54,825 nucleotides of DNA from CAYFJO01 sp964343305 (GCA_964343305.1 CAYFJO010000022.1:1-54825), one strand, 5' to 3'; counted from the first letter of the stretch, positions 7,551-16,624 are shown. A program made the numbers and translations. Notes: a model not told the origin generated them from the letters alone.

Positions 7551-8756
7551 CTAGAATGCATCCTGGAGGATTTGCTGAAAATCTTCGATTGTCGACTTTC
7601 GAGGATTCACCCATTGCAGTCGTTTCAACGTGAACGCTTTTTCGGCGAAAGCTGCTAGCTGATCTTCCGTGCCACCGATATCACGAATCCGCTCAGGAAT
7701 GCCAATATCTCGGCGCAGATTCTCAACGGCCAAGATTGCTTTCTCCGCCGCGGAGTCTTCATCGAGATTTGCCACATCCTCGCCCAAAAGAGCCGCAATG
7801 CGTCCGAACGTTTTTTTGCGCTCGGGAAAATTAAAACGCATCACGTACGGCAGCAGAAGTCCGTTGCCAGCACCATGCGAACAGTGCAACATCCCGCCAA
7901 GCGGATATTCCAACGCGTGGACAATCGCCACGCCACAATTCGAAAACGCGATGCCTGCTAGTGTCGAGGCGAGCGACATTCCCGCGCGTGCGGCAACGTT
8001 CTTCGGTTCACGAACGGCCGTGACGAGATGCTGGCCGACCAGTTCGATCGCTTTTTCTGCGATGCAATTCCCCAACGGATGGCGGCCGTCGTAGCCGCTT
8101 GCTTCACCCGGCGGTGTTTCCATTTTGTCGTAATCGACCGCCGTGTAGGCTTCGATGGCGTGCGTCAACGCGTCGATTCCGCTGTCGGCGGTTACCTTCG
8201 GCGGGCAGCTCAGCGTCAACATCGGATCGACGACGGCGATCGATGGTCGCAAACAATTGCTGAGCGTGCTGACTTTCATTTCGTTCGCCGTGTCGGTTAA
8301 CACCGCCGCGTGCGAAACTTCACTGCCCGTTCCCGATGTCGTCGGCACGCAAACCAGCGGCAACACCGGACCGGGAACATTGTCGAAACCAAAGTAGTCA
8401 CGAAACGATCCGCCGTTGTTCATCACGTTGGCGGTGATCTTCGACAGGTCCATGTTGCTGCCGCCGCCTAGACCGAGAATCGCGTCCGGACCAAACGCAT
8501 GCGCACACTCGATCGCACTTTCGGCCGCGTCGAAGGAGGGCTCGGCTTCACCGCCATCAAACACTTCGACCGTGATGCCGGCCTGATCGAGTGGCGCACG
8601 GACTTTGTCAATAACACCGGCATTGCCAAGATTCTTGTCCGTGATGACAAAGACGCGGTTCAATTTGTGTCGCGATGCAAGCTCGCCGAGTTGGTCGATC
8701 GAATCAGGGCCAAAGACAAGATGTCCGGCCGAATAGAAATTCCACGTCGTTCCCAT
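7551..8756 (-). CDS. Iron-containing alcohol dehydrogenase
   Basis: 401 residues, the normal length for group III Fe-dependent alcohol dehydrogenases. The nucleotide-binding GLGGGSNMDLSK (usually GGGSxxDxAK) lies near residues 95-106, and VPTTSGTGSEVSHAAV follows near 138-153. The metal-ligand region contains ALEYPLGGMLHCSHGAGNG, with the expected histidines. It would reduce or oxidise an alcohol/aldehyde with NAD(P), in the cytoplasm; the substrate cannot be inferred. The start MGTTWNFYSAG is typical of the family. A small helical protein gene ends 25 bases upstream, so the two may be co-transcribed. Confidence 0.92.
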   Translation of the reverse strand: MGTTWNFYSAGHLVFGPDSIDQLGELASRHKLNRVFVITDKNLGNAGVIDKVRAPLDQAGITVEVFDGGEAEPSFDAAESAIECAHAFGPDAILGLGGGSNMDLSKITANVMNNGGSFRDYFGFDNVPGPVLPLVCVPTTSGTGSEVSHAAVLTDTANEMKVSTLSNCLRPSIAVVDPMLTLSCPPKVTADSGIDALTHAIEAYTAVDYDKMETPPGEASGYDGRHPLGNCIAEKAIELVGQHLVTAVREPKNVAARAGMSLASTLAGIAFSNCGVAIVHALEYPLGGMLHCSHGAGNGLLLPYVMRFNFPERKKTFGRIAALLGEDVANLDEDSAAEKAILAVENLRRDIGIPERIRDIGGTEDQLAAFAEKAFTLKRLQWVNPRKSTIEDFQQILQDAF

Positions 8757-8781
8757 CGAATGGTTGCTCCTGGTTGTTGGC

Positions 8782-9042
8782 TCAGTGTTTCTCCATGAGC
8801 TTTTTTACCAGATTTGCAACCAGTTCGGGATTGTCCTGCTCAATAAGATGGTCGATCGTATTCTGTTTCACGTCCAACTTTTCCAAGTGGCCGCTGATGC
8901 TCTTCCAATGTTTTTCGCGTTTCTTGCCTTCAGACAGGTACAACTCGGTCACGAGTTCCTGGACCCGCTGCAACGAAATGGCCTCGCGGTTGTCGTAGTA
9001 ATTCTTGATAATATTCTGTTGATGTTTGGTGCGTTCGGCCAT
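8782..9042 (-). CDS. Small helical protein, unknown
   Basis: 86 residues from the ATG at 9042 (MAERTKHQQNIIKNYY), which has AAGG just upstream. A longer in-frame start at 9096 lacks such a site. The sequence is charged and predicted largely helical (ISLQRVQELVTELYLSEGKK, HLEKLDVKQNTID). It has no signal peptide, no membrane segment and no cysteine. Its stop is 25 bases before the alcohol dehydrogenase start. The clean charged composition suggests a real conserved gene, but I do not recognise the family. Confidence 0.7.
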   Translation of the reverse strand: MAERTKHQQNIIKNYYDNREAISLQRVQELVTELYLSEGKKREKHWKSISGHLEKLDVKQNTIDHLIEQDNPELVANLVKKLMEKH

Positions 9043-9186
9043 GACCTTATTCCGTGGTTCAAAACGTGGGGACTTGCGACAACTGTCGGCACGCAACCCT
9101 TAGCGCGGCGGGTGCGGGAGGTTATATTGGTGCGAAAGTGGTTTGCACACTAGCATACCTTATCTGTTCATCGCCAGGATAGCTCT

Positions 9187-9618
9187 ATGCCTACCATAAA
9201 ATTCACCAAAGAAAACAAAGAAATTACCGTGTCTGACGGCGCGAACTTGCGGACCGAAGCCGTCAAGGCAGGAATCAACTTGAATTGCGCGATCAGCGGC
9301 ATCAGCGAAGGCGTCGACAACACGGTGAGCACGGTTTCGAAATTTGTCAATTGCAATTTCATGAGCATGGGTCTGGTGCGAGGAATGTGTGGAACTTGCC
9401 GCGTGCTCGTCACCAAGGGCATGGAAAACACCAACGACATGACGACTCGCGAGAAGATGAAATTCAGTTATCTGCCGGTGCCTGATCCGCTGCCGTGTCT
9501 GGCATATGTGGGCAACGAAGACACGATGCGATTGGCTTGCATGACGGAGGTGAACGGCGACATCGAAGTCGAGTCAATGCCGGACTTGAATTTGTTTGGC
9601 GAGAATTTCTTTAGTTAG
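9187..9618 (+). CDS. 2Fe-2S ferredoxin-like protein
   Basis: 143 residues with a beta-grasp ferredoxin pattern: MPTIKFTKENKEITV, then GANLRTEAVKAGI. The cluster ligands are most likely Cys56, Cys68, Cys71 (MCGTCRVLV) and Cys118 (RLACMTEV). The spacing before the CxxC is longer than the usual CxxxxC, so there is an insertion in the cluster loop, and Cys34 and Cys104 are extra candidates. It would carry electrons in the cytoplasm. The P-II gene begins 43 bases after its stop if the GTG start is used, which suggests a shared transcript and a link to nitrogen or carbon status. It is divergent from the small helical gene. Confidence 0.82.
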   Translation: MPTIKFTKENKEITVSDGANLRTEAVKAGINLNCAISGISEGVDNTVSTVSKFVNCNFMSMGLVRGMCGTCRVLVTKGMENTNDMTTREKMKFSYLPVPDPLPCLAYVGNEDTMRLACMTEVNGDIEVESMPDLNLFGENFFS

Positions 9619-9661
9619 ACAACGCGCCCATCCGTCCCTCGCCCACGCGTCGGGTTATCTT

Positions 9662-9982
9662 GTGAAAGAAATCGTTGCTGTCGTCAAGCCGTATCTCGCG
9701 GAGAAAGTTCTCGACGCGTTGCGGCTCGCTCCGCTGGAAGCGTTGAGCGTTCGCGAAGTCAAAGGCTATGGCCGTCAAAAAAGTTATCTCGACGAATACG
9801 GCGAGAGTGAATACTCAATGGCATTTCTGCCGAAAGTCGAGATTTCCCTTTGGGTGGACGATTTGCGTGTGGAAGAGATCCTGAACAAGATCGTCGATGT
9901 CGCACGAACGGGCCGCATGGGCGATGGCAAGATTTTTGTCTTACCGATCGCTGATCATGAAAACGTGATCGACATCAAGTAG
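9662..9982 (+). CDS. P-II family signalling protein
   Basis: 106 residues from a GTG start (MKEIVAVVKPYLAEK), which aligns exactly with the GlnB N-terminus. The earlier ATG at 9596 would overlap the ferredoxin gene. Conserved features are VKGYGRQK with Gln39, the T-loop ending SEYSMAFLPKVEI with Tyr51 (the uridylylation site in GlnB), and GDGKIFVLP near the C-terminus. The C-terminal tail differs from GlnB: the RIRTGE segment that helps bind ATP is replaced by DHENVIDIK. P-II trimers sense ATP/ADP and 2-oxoglutarate and bind partner enzymes or transporters. No amt or glnA gene is nearby, so the partner is unknown. Confidence 0.88.
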   Translation: MKEIVAVVKPYLAEKVLDALRLAPLEALSVREVKGYGRQKSYLDEYGESEYSMAFLPKVEISLWVDDLRVEEILNKIVDVARTGRMGDGKIFVLPIADHENVIDIK

Positions 9983-10049
9983 GGCAACGTCCCTGGCATT
10001 GAAAGCGTCGGATCGTGGGTTTCTGACTAACGCCAGCGAATACACTACA

Positions 10050-11051
10050 ATGGACAAGATGAGAACTGTCCACATGGCACCGCGCATCGATTCGCGGTTT
10101 GTCCTCGATCCCTTTGAACCAGCACACCTCGCCCTTCCCCATGGCGAAATCGCCAGACGAGTGGAGCTTGGCATGCACGAATTGGAAGATTGCTGTGCGT
10201 GTCCGCGAAATTGCCATGTCAACCGGATGTTGGATGAAACGAAAATCTGCAACACCGGACGCTTCGCACGCATTGCCAGTGCGTTTCCACACTTTGGCGA
10301 AGAAGACTGCCTCCGCGGCTGGACTGGTTCGGGAACGATCTTCTTTAGTTTCTGCAACCTGCGTTGTGTGTTCTGTCAGAACTGGGATATCAGTCAGCGG
10401 TCGGCGGGAAATGAATGCAGACCTGAGAAGATCGCCGAAATGATGCTCGACCTGCAAAAACGTGGCTGCCACAACATCAACTTTGTCACCCCCGAGCACG
10501 TTGTACCACAAGTGCTCGAAGCGATCGCCGCAGCCATCCCGCGCGGACTTCGGTTACCCATCGTTTATAACACGAGCGGATACGACTCGGTACAATCGCT
10601 GAAACTGCTCGACGGAATTGTTGACATCTATATGCCCGACTTCAAGTTTTGGACAACTGAAACGGCGAAACGTCTGGCCAAAGCGCCCGACTATCCGGAG
10701 TATGTTCGAGCGGCGATTCTGGAAATGCACCGTCAAGTGGGCCCATTGAAGTTTGGTCCAAACGGCTTGGCGCGGCGAGGCGTGTTAATCCGTCATCTTG
10801 TCATGCCGGGACAGTTGGATGAGGCCAAGTCGATCTTTAACTGGCTTGCCGATGAGGTCTCTCCGGATTCCTACGTGAACATCATGGGACAATATCATCC
10901 TGATTATGAAGTTGGGCAGATCTCACTTCGTGGCGAGAAAAAATACCACGAGATTGACTGCCGCCACGAGCAGGGAGAGATGCAGCGAATTCGGCAAGCA
11001 GCCCGCGACGCCGGATTGTGGCGTTTCGATGAGCGCTTGTCACGTTTTTAG
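10050..11051 (+). CDS. PflX-like radical SAM protein
   Basis: About 333 residues from the ATG at 10050; a TTG 51 bases earlier is in frame but less likely. The radical SAM motif is FCNLRCVFC with Cys102, Cys106 and Cys109 binding a 4Fe-4S cluster. An N-terminal cysteine group, CCACPRNCHVNR, together with TKICNTG, is typical of the PflX/COG1313 group related to pyruvate formate-lyase activating enzymes. DIYMPDFKFW and IRHLVMPGQ in the C-terminal half also fit that group. These proteins probably generate a glycyl radical or modify an unknown partner. The P-II gene ends about 70 bases upstream. Confidence 0.88.
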   Translation: MDKMRTVHMAPRIDSRFVLDPFEPAHLALPHGEIARRVELGMHELEDCCACPRNCHVNRMLDETKICNTGRFARIASAFPHFGEEDCLRGWTGSGTIFFSFCNLRCVFCQNWDISQRSAGNECRPEKIAEMMLDLQKRGCHNINFVTPEHVVPQVLEAIAAAIPRGLRLPIVYNTSGYDSVQSLKLLDGIVDIYMPDFKFWTTETAKRLAKAPDYPEYVRAAILEMHRQVGPLKFGPNGLARRGVLIRHLVMPGQLDEAKSIFNWLADEVSPDSYVNIMGQYHPDYEVGQISLRGEKKYHEIDCRHEQGEMQRIRQAARDAGLWRFDERLSRF

Positions 11052-11067
11052 TGCAGAGTCGTTCCTT

Positions 11068-11088
11068 CCACCAGGTAAACCTTGGTGG
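11068..11088 (+). terminator. Hairpin after the radical SAM gene
   Basis: CCACCAGGT and ACCTTGGTGG pair with one bulged base, 17 bases after the stop. There is no T-run, so factor-independent termination is uncertain. Confidence 0.35.
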
Positions 11089-11216
11089 AGAGGCGTACCA
11101 TAGAATCTGGCCACACGCGTCCGCGCTCGAGAATTGCTTAAGGCAAATTCCAGCCTTATAATCAACCAAATTGTTGAGTCCTTTCATCTCCCGTCGTCTG
11201 ATTGGAAGAGGATGCG

Positions 11217-12728
11217 ATGGCATTGGCAAGCGAAAACGTCATTCACTTGAAGGGTGGAAAACTCATAGGAGACACGGCGGCTGGCGACATTGCCAAGACA
11301 TTCGAGGCATTCCATCAATCGAACAACCCAGCGAACCTGGCCGTTCATTTTCACGGCGGGCTCGTGCCGAAGAAAGACGGATTGGAAACCGCCGAGCACC
11401 TCAAGCCGATCTTCGAACAAGCCGGCGCGTTTCCCGTATTTTTCGTTTGGGAATCGGGCGCCATTGAAACGGTCTGCAACAACTTGGGCGACATCGCTCA
11501 AGAGCCGTTTTTTCAACAGATTGTCAAACGAATCGCACAGTTTGCGGCCAAACAACTTGGTTCGCTCGCCGGACCGGTCATGCGCGGCGAAGTACCGGAT
11601 GAGTCGAAGGTCACCGAGGAGCAAATCAACTCGCAATTCGACGCATGGTTTGATGCTGGTTCATCGGAACTGCTGCCGTTGGACAGCCTCGCCATCGGCA
11701 ACGCCGTGGACGAGGACGAAAACGTGATCGCTCTGCGGATCGAAGACAAAGTCCGCCGCGACCACGAACTGCACGACGAATTGAACAAGATCATTGATGT
11801 CGCGACGCCGGCCGATCAAGTGGTTACACGAGGCGGTCGGGTGGCCAATGTACAGGCTTCACAAAGAACCCTGATGACCCCGGAAACGATCGAACAGCTT
11901 GTCGAGACCGACCGTGTTGGACGGCGGAGTGTGCTCACCGCCGTCAAACTAACCACCCAGATCGCGGCGATTGTTTATCGCGTGGTCAAGCGTCACATTA
12001 ACCACCGCGACCACGGTGTGTTTGTCACCATCGTCGAAGAGGTGCTCCGCCAGTTGTACGTTGAGAGCATCGGCAAAACGTTCTTGTGGGACCTACTGAA
12101 GAAAGACACGCTCGACGCATTCGGCGATGACGCAAACTTGTACGGTGGGACAGCATTTCTGTCCCATTTGGCTGAGCAACTGCGGCAAGGCAGACCCGTA
12201 CCCCGGATCACACTGACTGGCCACAGCACGGGCGCGGTCTACATCTGCCACTTTTTGGAAAAGGCGGACGTGATGCTGCCGTCCGAAGTGAAATTCGACG
12301 TTGTCTTCCTCGCGCCTGCGGTGAATGTCAAAACATTCGACCACACGCTGACAACCGTCGGCCACCGCATCGCCAACTTCCGCATGTTCACGATGTCGGA
12401 CGAGCGGGAAATCGCGGACCCGTTGCACACCAAAGTCCGGCTGATTTACCCCCGGTCGATCTTGTACTTCGTCTCAGGCCTGCTCGAAGATGAACCGGAT
12501 GAACCACTCGTTGGAATGCACCGCTTTTTCCAGGGAGATTCGGCCTTTGAGGGGGTGCCCGATGTGGCCCGCGTGGCGGGCTGGTTTAATCAACACCCAG
12601 GCCGCGCCGTCTGGTCCGTCGCCGATCAAGGACCCGGCCAGCAGTCGCTGGCGACGACCCACGTCGATTTCGACAACGAAGCCAACACCATGGCAAGTTT
12701 GCAGCATTTGCTCCAACACGGATTTTGA
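11217..12728 (+). CDS. Alpha/beta hydrolase-like protein of the CHAT locus
   Basis: 503 residues from the ATG at 11217, which has GGAAGAGG four bases upstream; an earlier TTG is in frame. The N-terminal LAVHFHGGLVPKKDG and FPVFFVWESG look like the oxyanion and core strands of an alpha/beta hydrolase. The nucleophile elbow GHSTGA gives Ser337. A later FDVVFLAPAVN strand and TTHVDFD near the end could supply the acid and His. A helical, charged insertion separates the two parts (about residues 95-300). There is no signal peptide, so it is probably cytoplasmic. It ends 17 bases before the first CHAT gene and is probably co-transcribed, which suggests an effector or regulatory role there. Lipase, esterase or another hydrolase activity cannot be distinguished. 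Confidence 0.75.
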   Translation: MALASENVIHLKGGKLIGDTAAGDIAKTFEAFHQSNNPANLAVHFHGGLVPKKDGLETAEHLKPIFEQAGAFPVFFVWESGAIETVCNNLGDIAQEPFFQQIVKRIAQFAAKQLGSLAGPVMRGEVPDESKVTEEQINSQFDAWFDAGSSELLPLDSLAIGNAVDEDENVIALRIEDKVRRDHELHDELNKIIDVATPADQVVTRGGRVANVQASQRTLMTPETIEQLVETDRVGRRSVLTAVKLTTQIAAIVYRVVKRHINHRDHGVFVTIVEEVLRQLYVESIGKTFLWDLLKKDTLDAFGDDANLYGGTAFLSHLAEQLRQGRPVPRITLTGHSTGAVYICHFLEKADVMLPSEVKFDVVFLAPAVNVKTFDHTLTTVGHRIANFRMFTMSDEREIADPLHTKVRLIYPRSILYFVSGLLEDEPDEPLVGMHRFFQGDSAFEGVPDVARVAGWFNQHPGRAVWSVADQGPGQQSLATTHVDFDNEANTMASLQHLLQHGF

Positions 12729-12745
12729 GAATTTGGATTTGGACC

Positions 12746-15700
12746 ATGTCTCGACACGAATACATCGATTTTCAAGTTGAAGTCGAATTAAGTGAAAGCC
12801 GTCCCGGGAATCTCGTCGTTCGTACAATATCCTCCGCCGGCGAAACCCGTGATGAGGCGCCGTATGCGTTTGACGAAAACAAGTTGCGCGATCGACTTCA
12901 CGCCATCGAACTGGCCTTGGCGAGATCCGGCGCGCCCACAACGAGAAGGAAGCAAACAACAGACGAAATCGCGGTTGAAGAATTTGGGCGTGAATTGTTC
13001 GACGCAGTTTTTGCTGGCAACGTATTGGTTGCTTTCAATGAAACTCGCAACAAAGCCAAATGCCATGACAAGAATGTACGACTGAAACTCTGCATTTCTT
13101 CACCAGAGTTAGCACGGCTGCCGTGGGAGTTTCTATTCCATCCGAGCATGGATGACTTTCTGTGTCTGCAGACCGATATCTCCATCGCGCGGTACATTTC
13201 ACAGCAGCAGTCTGTCGAACCAATCACGGTCGAGTTACCGCTTCAGATACTCGGGATCGTGTCCAATCCCGACGACGACTTGGACGTCGAAAGCGAAAGC
13301 GAAAAACTGGATGAGGTGTTACGAGAGTTGGGTGACAATGCGCAAGTGACTTGGAGAAGCCGCGTGACGTGGGACAAGCTGCAAAGGGAAATGGTCATGG
13401 GCCGATGGCACGTGCTTCACTTCATCGGCCACGGTGGCTTTAATAGGCGTCGTGGAGAAGGCGAAATCTATTTGATGGATAAAGAGGGAAATCAAGACGC
13501 CATTCGCGCCTCGACAGTCGCACGTCTAATGAGTGGCCATCGAACGCTACGCTTGGTTGTGTTGAATTCATGTCAAGGCGCACAAGGCAGTAAGTCAGAT
13601 GAATTCTCCTCGACGACGGCGACATTGGTGCGAACCGGTGTTCCGGCGGTGGTGGGAATGCAATTTGCAATCTCAGATGCGTCGGCGAAGGAATTCTCCA
13701 GAAAGTTCTACGAGTACTTGGCGCTAACCGGAGCAGTAGACATCGCGATGACAACCGCGCGCCAAGCCATCAGCAAGTCGGATCATTGCTTCGAATGGGC
13801 AACACCCGTGCTTTATCTGCGGGCAACGAACGGCGTTCTCTTCGATGTACCCGAACAATCGGAGGGTCTAGTTAAGACTGCTTCCCAATCACAGCCGGAA
13901 CAATCGAGTAATGCCGCTCACGCACGGACTGACAGGCTGGACACGCACCCTACGACCTGTCTCGAACAATCTGCACCAAGTCCTCCTGTGCAGACTGAGC
14001 CAGCACCACCAACTGAAGACGCTGAAGTTTCCGCGCCGGTCGAGAAAGGGGAACCCTTCTACCTGATTGCTCGAACCACGATGGGGCACGGTGGATATCC
14101 GAGTGTAAAGTTTGGCCGTCCAGCGAACGCTGATCACTATCCGCCCGAGGCAATCGAGCTCGCGGCCGGATACGCGAATCTCGGACCTTATCTTGTCACA
14201 AATCCGGTCGAGAAAGCGCACTTGATTGAACGCTGCAAGGTGTTGATCTGGGATGATCGAATCTCGAGCGCAGAATCCTTCGTGCCACTTCTCGACCAGG
14301 TAGTCGTACAGGCCTGCCCGCTGCTGATTATCGCTGACGATTTCGACGATGAAGTCTTAGAAATGCTCACGATAAATCAGGTGCGAGGCGTTCTCCAATC
14401 GTGCGCCGTTCGATCGACCTTTGAAAAGGACCAGCTTCGTATGCTTGCTGAAATGACGAATGGCCGGCTTTTTGAACGAGGTCAGCATAATCTCCCAGAT
14501 GTTCAGCTAAGTGAGCTGGGCAGCGCACGATGGGTTCGCGTGACGGACACGACCACGTTCATTCAAACAACCGACTTGCACGCGCACAACGAGCCCGAAC
14601 ATCTTGCAAATTACTACAACATTCAGTTTCTTTTTTCAGGAACGGGGGGGCTCGGCCCCGTATGGCATGGAATTGATTCGACTACCGCTGAGAATTCGGA
14701 AGTGCTCTTATGGTTTTTGCCCTCAAGCTTGACCGACAATGCGCCAGCTTTCGAGGAGTTCCGTGCGCGATTCGCAGAGCTAAAGGCACTTCGGCATAAA
14801 GCAATTCGACCAATCTATGGGCTGAAACAGCACCGAAGCTTCGGCTGCTTCTTCGTCACGGGCGTGTCAAGGGGAGCGAACTTGCATGAGTATCGACAAC
14901 AAACGATTAACCGCTTCGGCGTCTTTCCAATCGAATCCGCTACTCAATTACTGCGTCCTGTTGCCGAGGCGTTGGACTACGCGCACTGCCAGGGAGTTGA
15001 CTATATTCCGCTTACTGCATCAGGCATCGCCGTTTCGGACGATGGAAACAACGTCGAGATTGCCGACGCTGGAATCGCCAGGATCACCCGATCAGTCTTG
15101 GCAGGCACTCCGGCTACAGCTACAGAAAACTCGGCACCAGAAATAACTCACGGCGGCCAACCGGCTGCTACCTCAGATCAGTTTGAATTGGCAAGCATCG
15201 CTTGGCAATTGCTGACGGGGCAGTTACCGTTTGATGCGCAGGACGAAACAATCGATCCTGACCAGTCCACGCCCAACATGCTTCCAACGCTTAACGACCA
15301 ATCAGACACAGTAAACAGCGCATTCGCACGGGGAATGGCACTGAACGCGGGTGAGCGGTTTGCAAATTGCGTTGGTTTCATCGATGCGTTGGCTGGGCAC
15401 AACTTGAAGTCTTCAAAAGTGTCGAAATCGCAGTCGGTACAAACAACAACAACCTCTTCCGCGCCTGATGGCCTCTTGGAAGAAGCCTTGAATCGAGACA
15501 CTCTTCCCAGCGCAATTGCTGACGAGCGCAATCCAACTGGGACTCCCTCAACCACGGCGCTCGAATGCAAAGACTTCGACCTTGTCATCCATTGGAGTGG
15601 CGACGACAAAGTTTCGGTCGAAGCGGAATCACCTATTGGTGAAGCCCGCGCGGAAGTTACGATCAGCCGGAAGAAATTCTGGCAACAGTCAGTAGAATTG

Positions 15701-16624
15701 GAGCTGGCAAGTCTGAGGTCGACAGTCCCTTCTCATCGCACAACAACTCGACAGCATTCGGCAGCCGAGTCGTTTGGTCGTAAAATCTTTAGTTGGGTAT
15801 TCGCAGAACAAGTACAGGTGCTCTATCGGAAAACATGTGAATCGGCCGGACGCGTGCGTATTAAACTCCGGCTGCCTGACTCGGATCTCGCCGATCTGCC
15901 CTGGGAGCTCCTGTACGACCCACTTGAGGGTGATTTCGTTTGTCTTTCGACTCGCACTCCAATCGTGCGATACGTCGACTCTCCCAGGCGGATCAAACCG
16001 CTGGCCACCGACTTGCCGCTGCGCATACTTGGAATGGCTGCAAGTCCGATAGGATTTGAATCGTTGGACGTCGCATCCGAGAAGCGGCTCGTGGAAGAAG
16101 CCATCGCAGGACATGGTGACTACATCAAATTGGAGTGGGTCGCCGGTGCCACGCCTAGAGACTTGCAACGATCATTACATAGTTCCAACGCCCCTTGGCA
16201 TGTTTTTCACTTTGCTGGACCGGGAGATTACAACACAATTCGCGACGAGGGTGTGATTTTCTTGGAAGCGGAGGACGGGACGGCGGCGAGCTATCCGGCA
16301 ACAAACTTAGCACGGCAGATCATGGATCATGGACATATGCGGCTTGCCGTTTTAAATTTCTCCGAAAGCGCGACTGTTGCGGCCGTACTCGCCATGCGTG
16401 GGTTACCCGCGGTCGTAGGCATGCAGGACTTGATCACCGACTCTGCCGCGATAGAGTTTTCGCGCAGTTTTTACAGTAGCCTGGCGTATAACTGCGATGT
16501 GATTGTTGCCATGAGCGAAGCGCGCAAAGCAATTGTCGATTTGGACAGCGACTCGCTTGAATGGGCCATACCTGTGCTTTATTTACGGTCGTCCGATGGA
16601 GTCTTATTCGATCCAAGGCCCTAA
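12746..16624 (+). CDS. CHAT protease - GroEL apical-like - pseudokinase - dead CHAT fusion
   Basis: 1292 residues from the ATG at 12746 (MSRHEYIDFQVEVEL). Domain 1 (about 1-375) is a CHAT caspase-like peptidase with WHVLHFIGHGG (His229) and VVLNSCQGA (Cys276) intact. A proline-rich linker follows to about 435. Domain 2 (about 437-613) matches the GroEL apical region in order: GPYLVTNPVEKAHL, VLIWDDRISS, CPLLIIADDFDDEVLEML, QVRGVLQSCAVRS, EMTNGRLF and VTDTTTFI. Domain 3 (about 623-883) is protein-kinase-like with a glycine loop (FSGTGGLG), IADAGIARI in place of DFG, and TSDQFELASIAWQLLTGQLP. The VAIK lysine and HRD aspartate are missing, so it is a pseudokinase. Domain 4 (about 943-1292) is a second CHAT in which His is Pro (HFAGPGD) and Cys is Ser (LNFSESA). 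I infer a regulated protease with borrowed substrate recognition. Confidence 0.9.
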   Translation: MSRHEYIDFQVEVELSESRPGNLVVRTISSAGETRDEAPYAFDENKLRDRLHAIELALARSGAPTTRRKQTTDEIAVEEFGRELFDAVFAGNVLVAFNETRNKAKCHDKNVRLKLCISSPELARLPWEFLFHPSMDDFLCLQTDISIARYISQQQSVEPITVELPLQILGIVSNPDDDLDVESESEKLDEVLRELGDNAQVTWRSRVTWDKLQREMVMGRWHVLHFIGHGGFNRRRGEGEIYLMDKEGNQDAIRASTVARLMSGHRTLRLVVLNSCQGAQGSKSDEFSSTTATLVRTGVPAVVGMQFAISDASAKEFSRKFYEYLALTGAVDIAMTTARQAISKSDHCFEWATPVLYLRATNGVLFDVPEQSEGLVKTASQSQPEQSSNAAHARTDRLDTHPTTCLEQSAPSPPVQTEPAPPTEDAEVSAPVEKGEPFYLIARTTMGHGGYPSVKFGRPANADHYPPEAIELAAGYANLGPYLVTNPVEKAHLIERCKVLIWDDRISSAESFVPLLDQVVVQACPLLIIADDFDDEVLEMLTINQVRGVLQSCAVRSTFEKDQLRMLAEMTNGRLFERGQHNLPDVQLSELGSARWVRVTDTTTFIQTTDLHAHNEPEHLANYYNIQFLFSGTGGLGPVWHGIDSTTAENSEVLLWFLPSSLTDNAPAFEEFRARFAELKALRHKAIRPIYGLKQHRSFGCFFVTGVSRGANLHEYRQQTINRFGVFPIESATQLLRPVAEALDYAHCQGVDYIPLTASGIAVSDDGNNVEIADAGIARITRSVLAGTPATATENSAPEITHGGQPAATSDQFELASIAWQLLTGQLPFDAQDETIDPDQSTPNMLPTLNDQSDTVNSAFARGMALNAGERFANCVGFIDALAGHNLKSSKVSKSQSVQTTTTSSAPDGLLEEALNRDTLPSAIADERNPTGTPSTTALECKDFDLVIHWSGDDKVSVEAESPIGEARAEVTISRKKFWQQSVELELASLRSTVPSHRTTTRQHSAAESFGRKIFSWVFAEQVQVLYRKTCESAGRVRIKLRLPDSDLADLPWELLYDPLEGDFVCLSTRTPIVRYVDSPRRIKPLATDLPLRILGMAASPIGFESLDVASEKRLVEEAIAGHGDYIKLEWVAGATPRDLQRSLHSSNAPWHVFHFAGPGDYNTIRDEGVIFLEAEDGTAASYPATNLARQIMDHGHMRLAVLNFSESATVAAVLAMRGLPAVVGMQDLITDSAAIEFSRSFYSSLAYNCDVIVAMSEARKAIVDLDSDSLEWAIPVLYLRSSDGVLFDPRP

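Noticed and set aside
6570..7658. Long plus-strand frame opposite the MMPL gene
   Set aside because: It is antisense to a strongly supported exporter and has no ribosome-binding site or domain.
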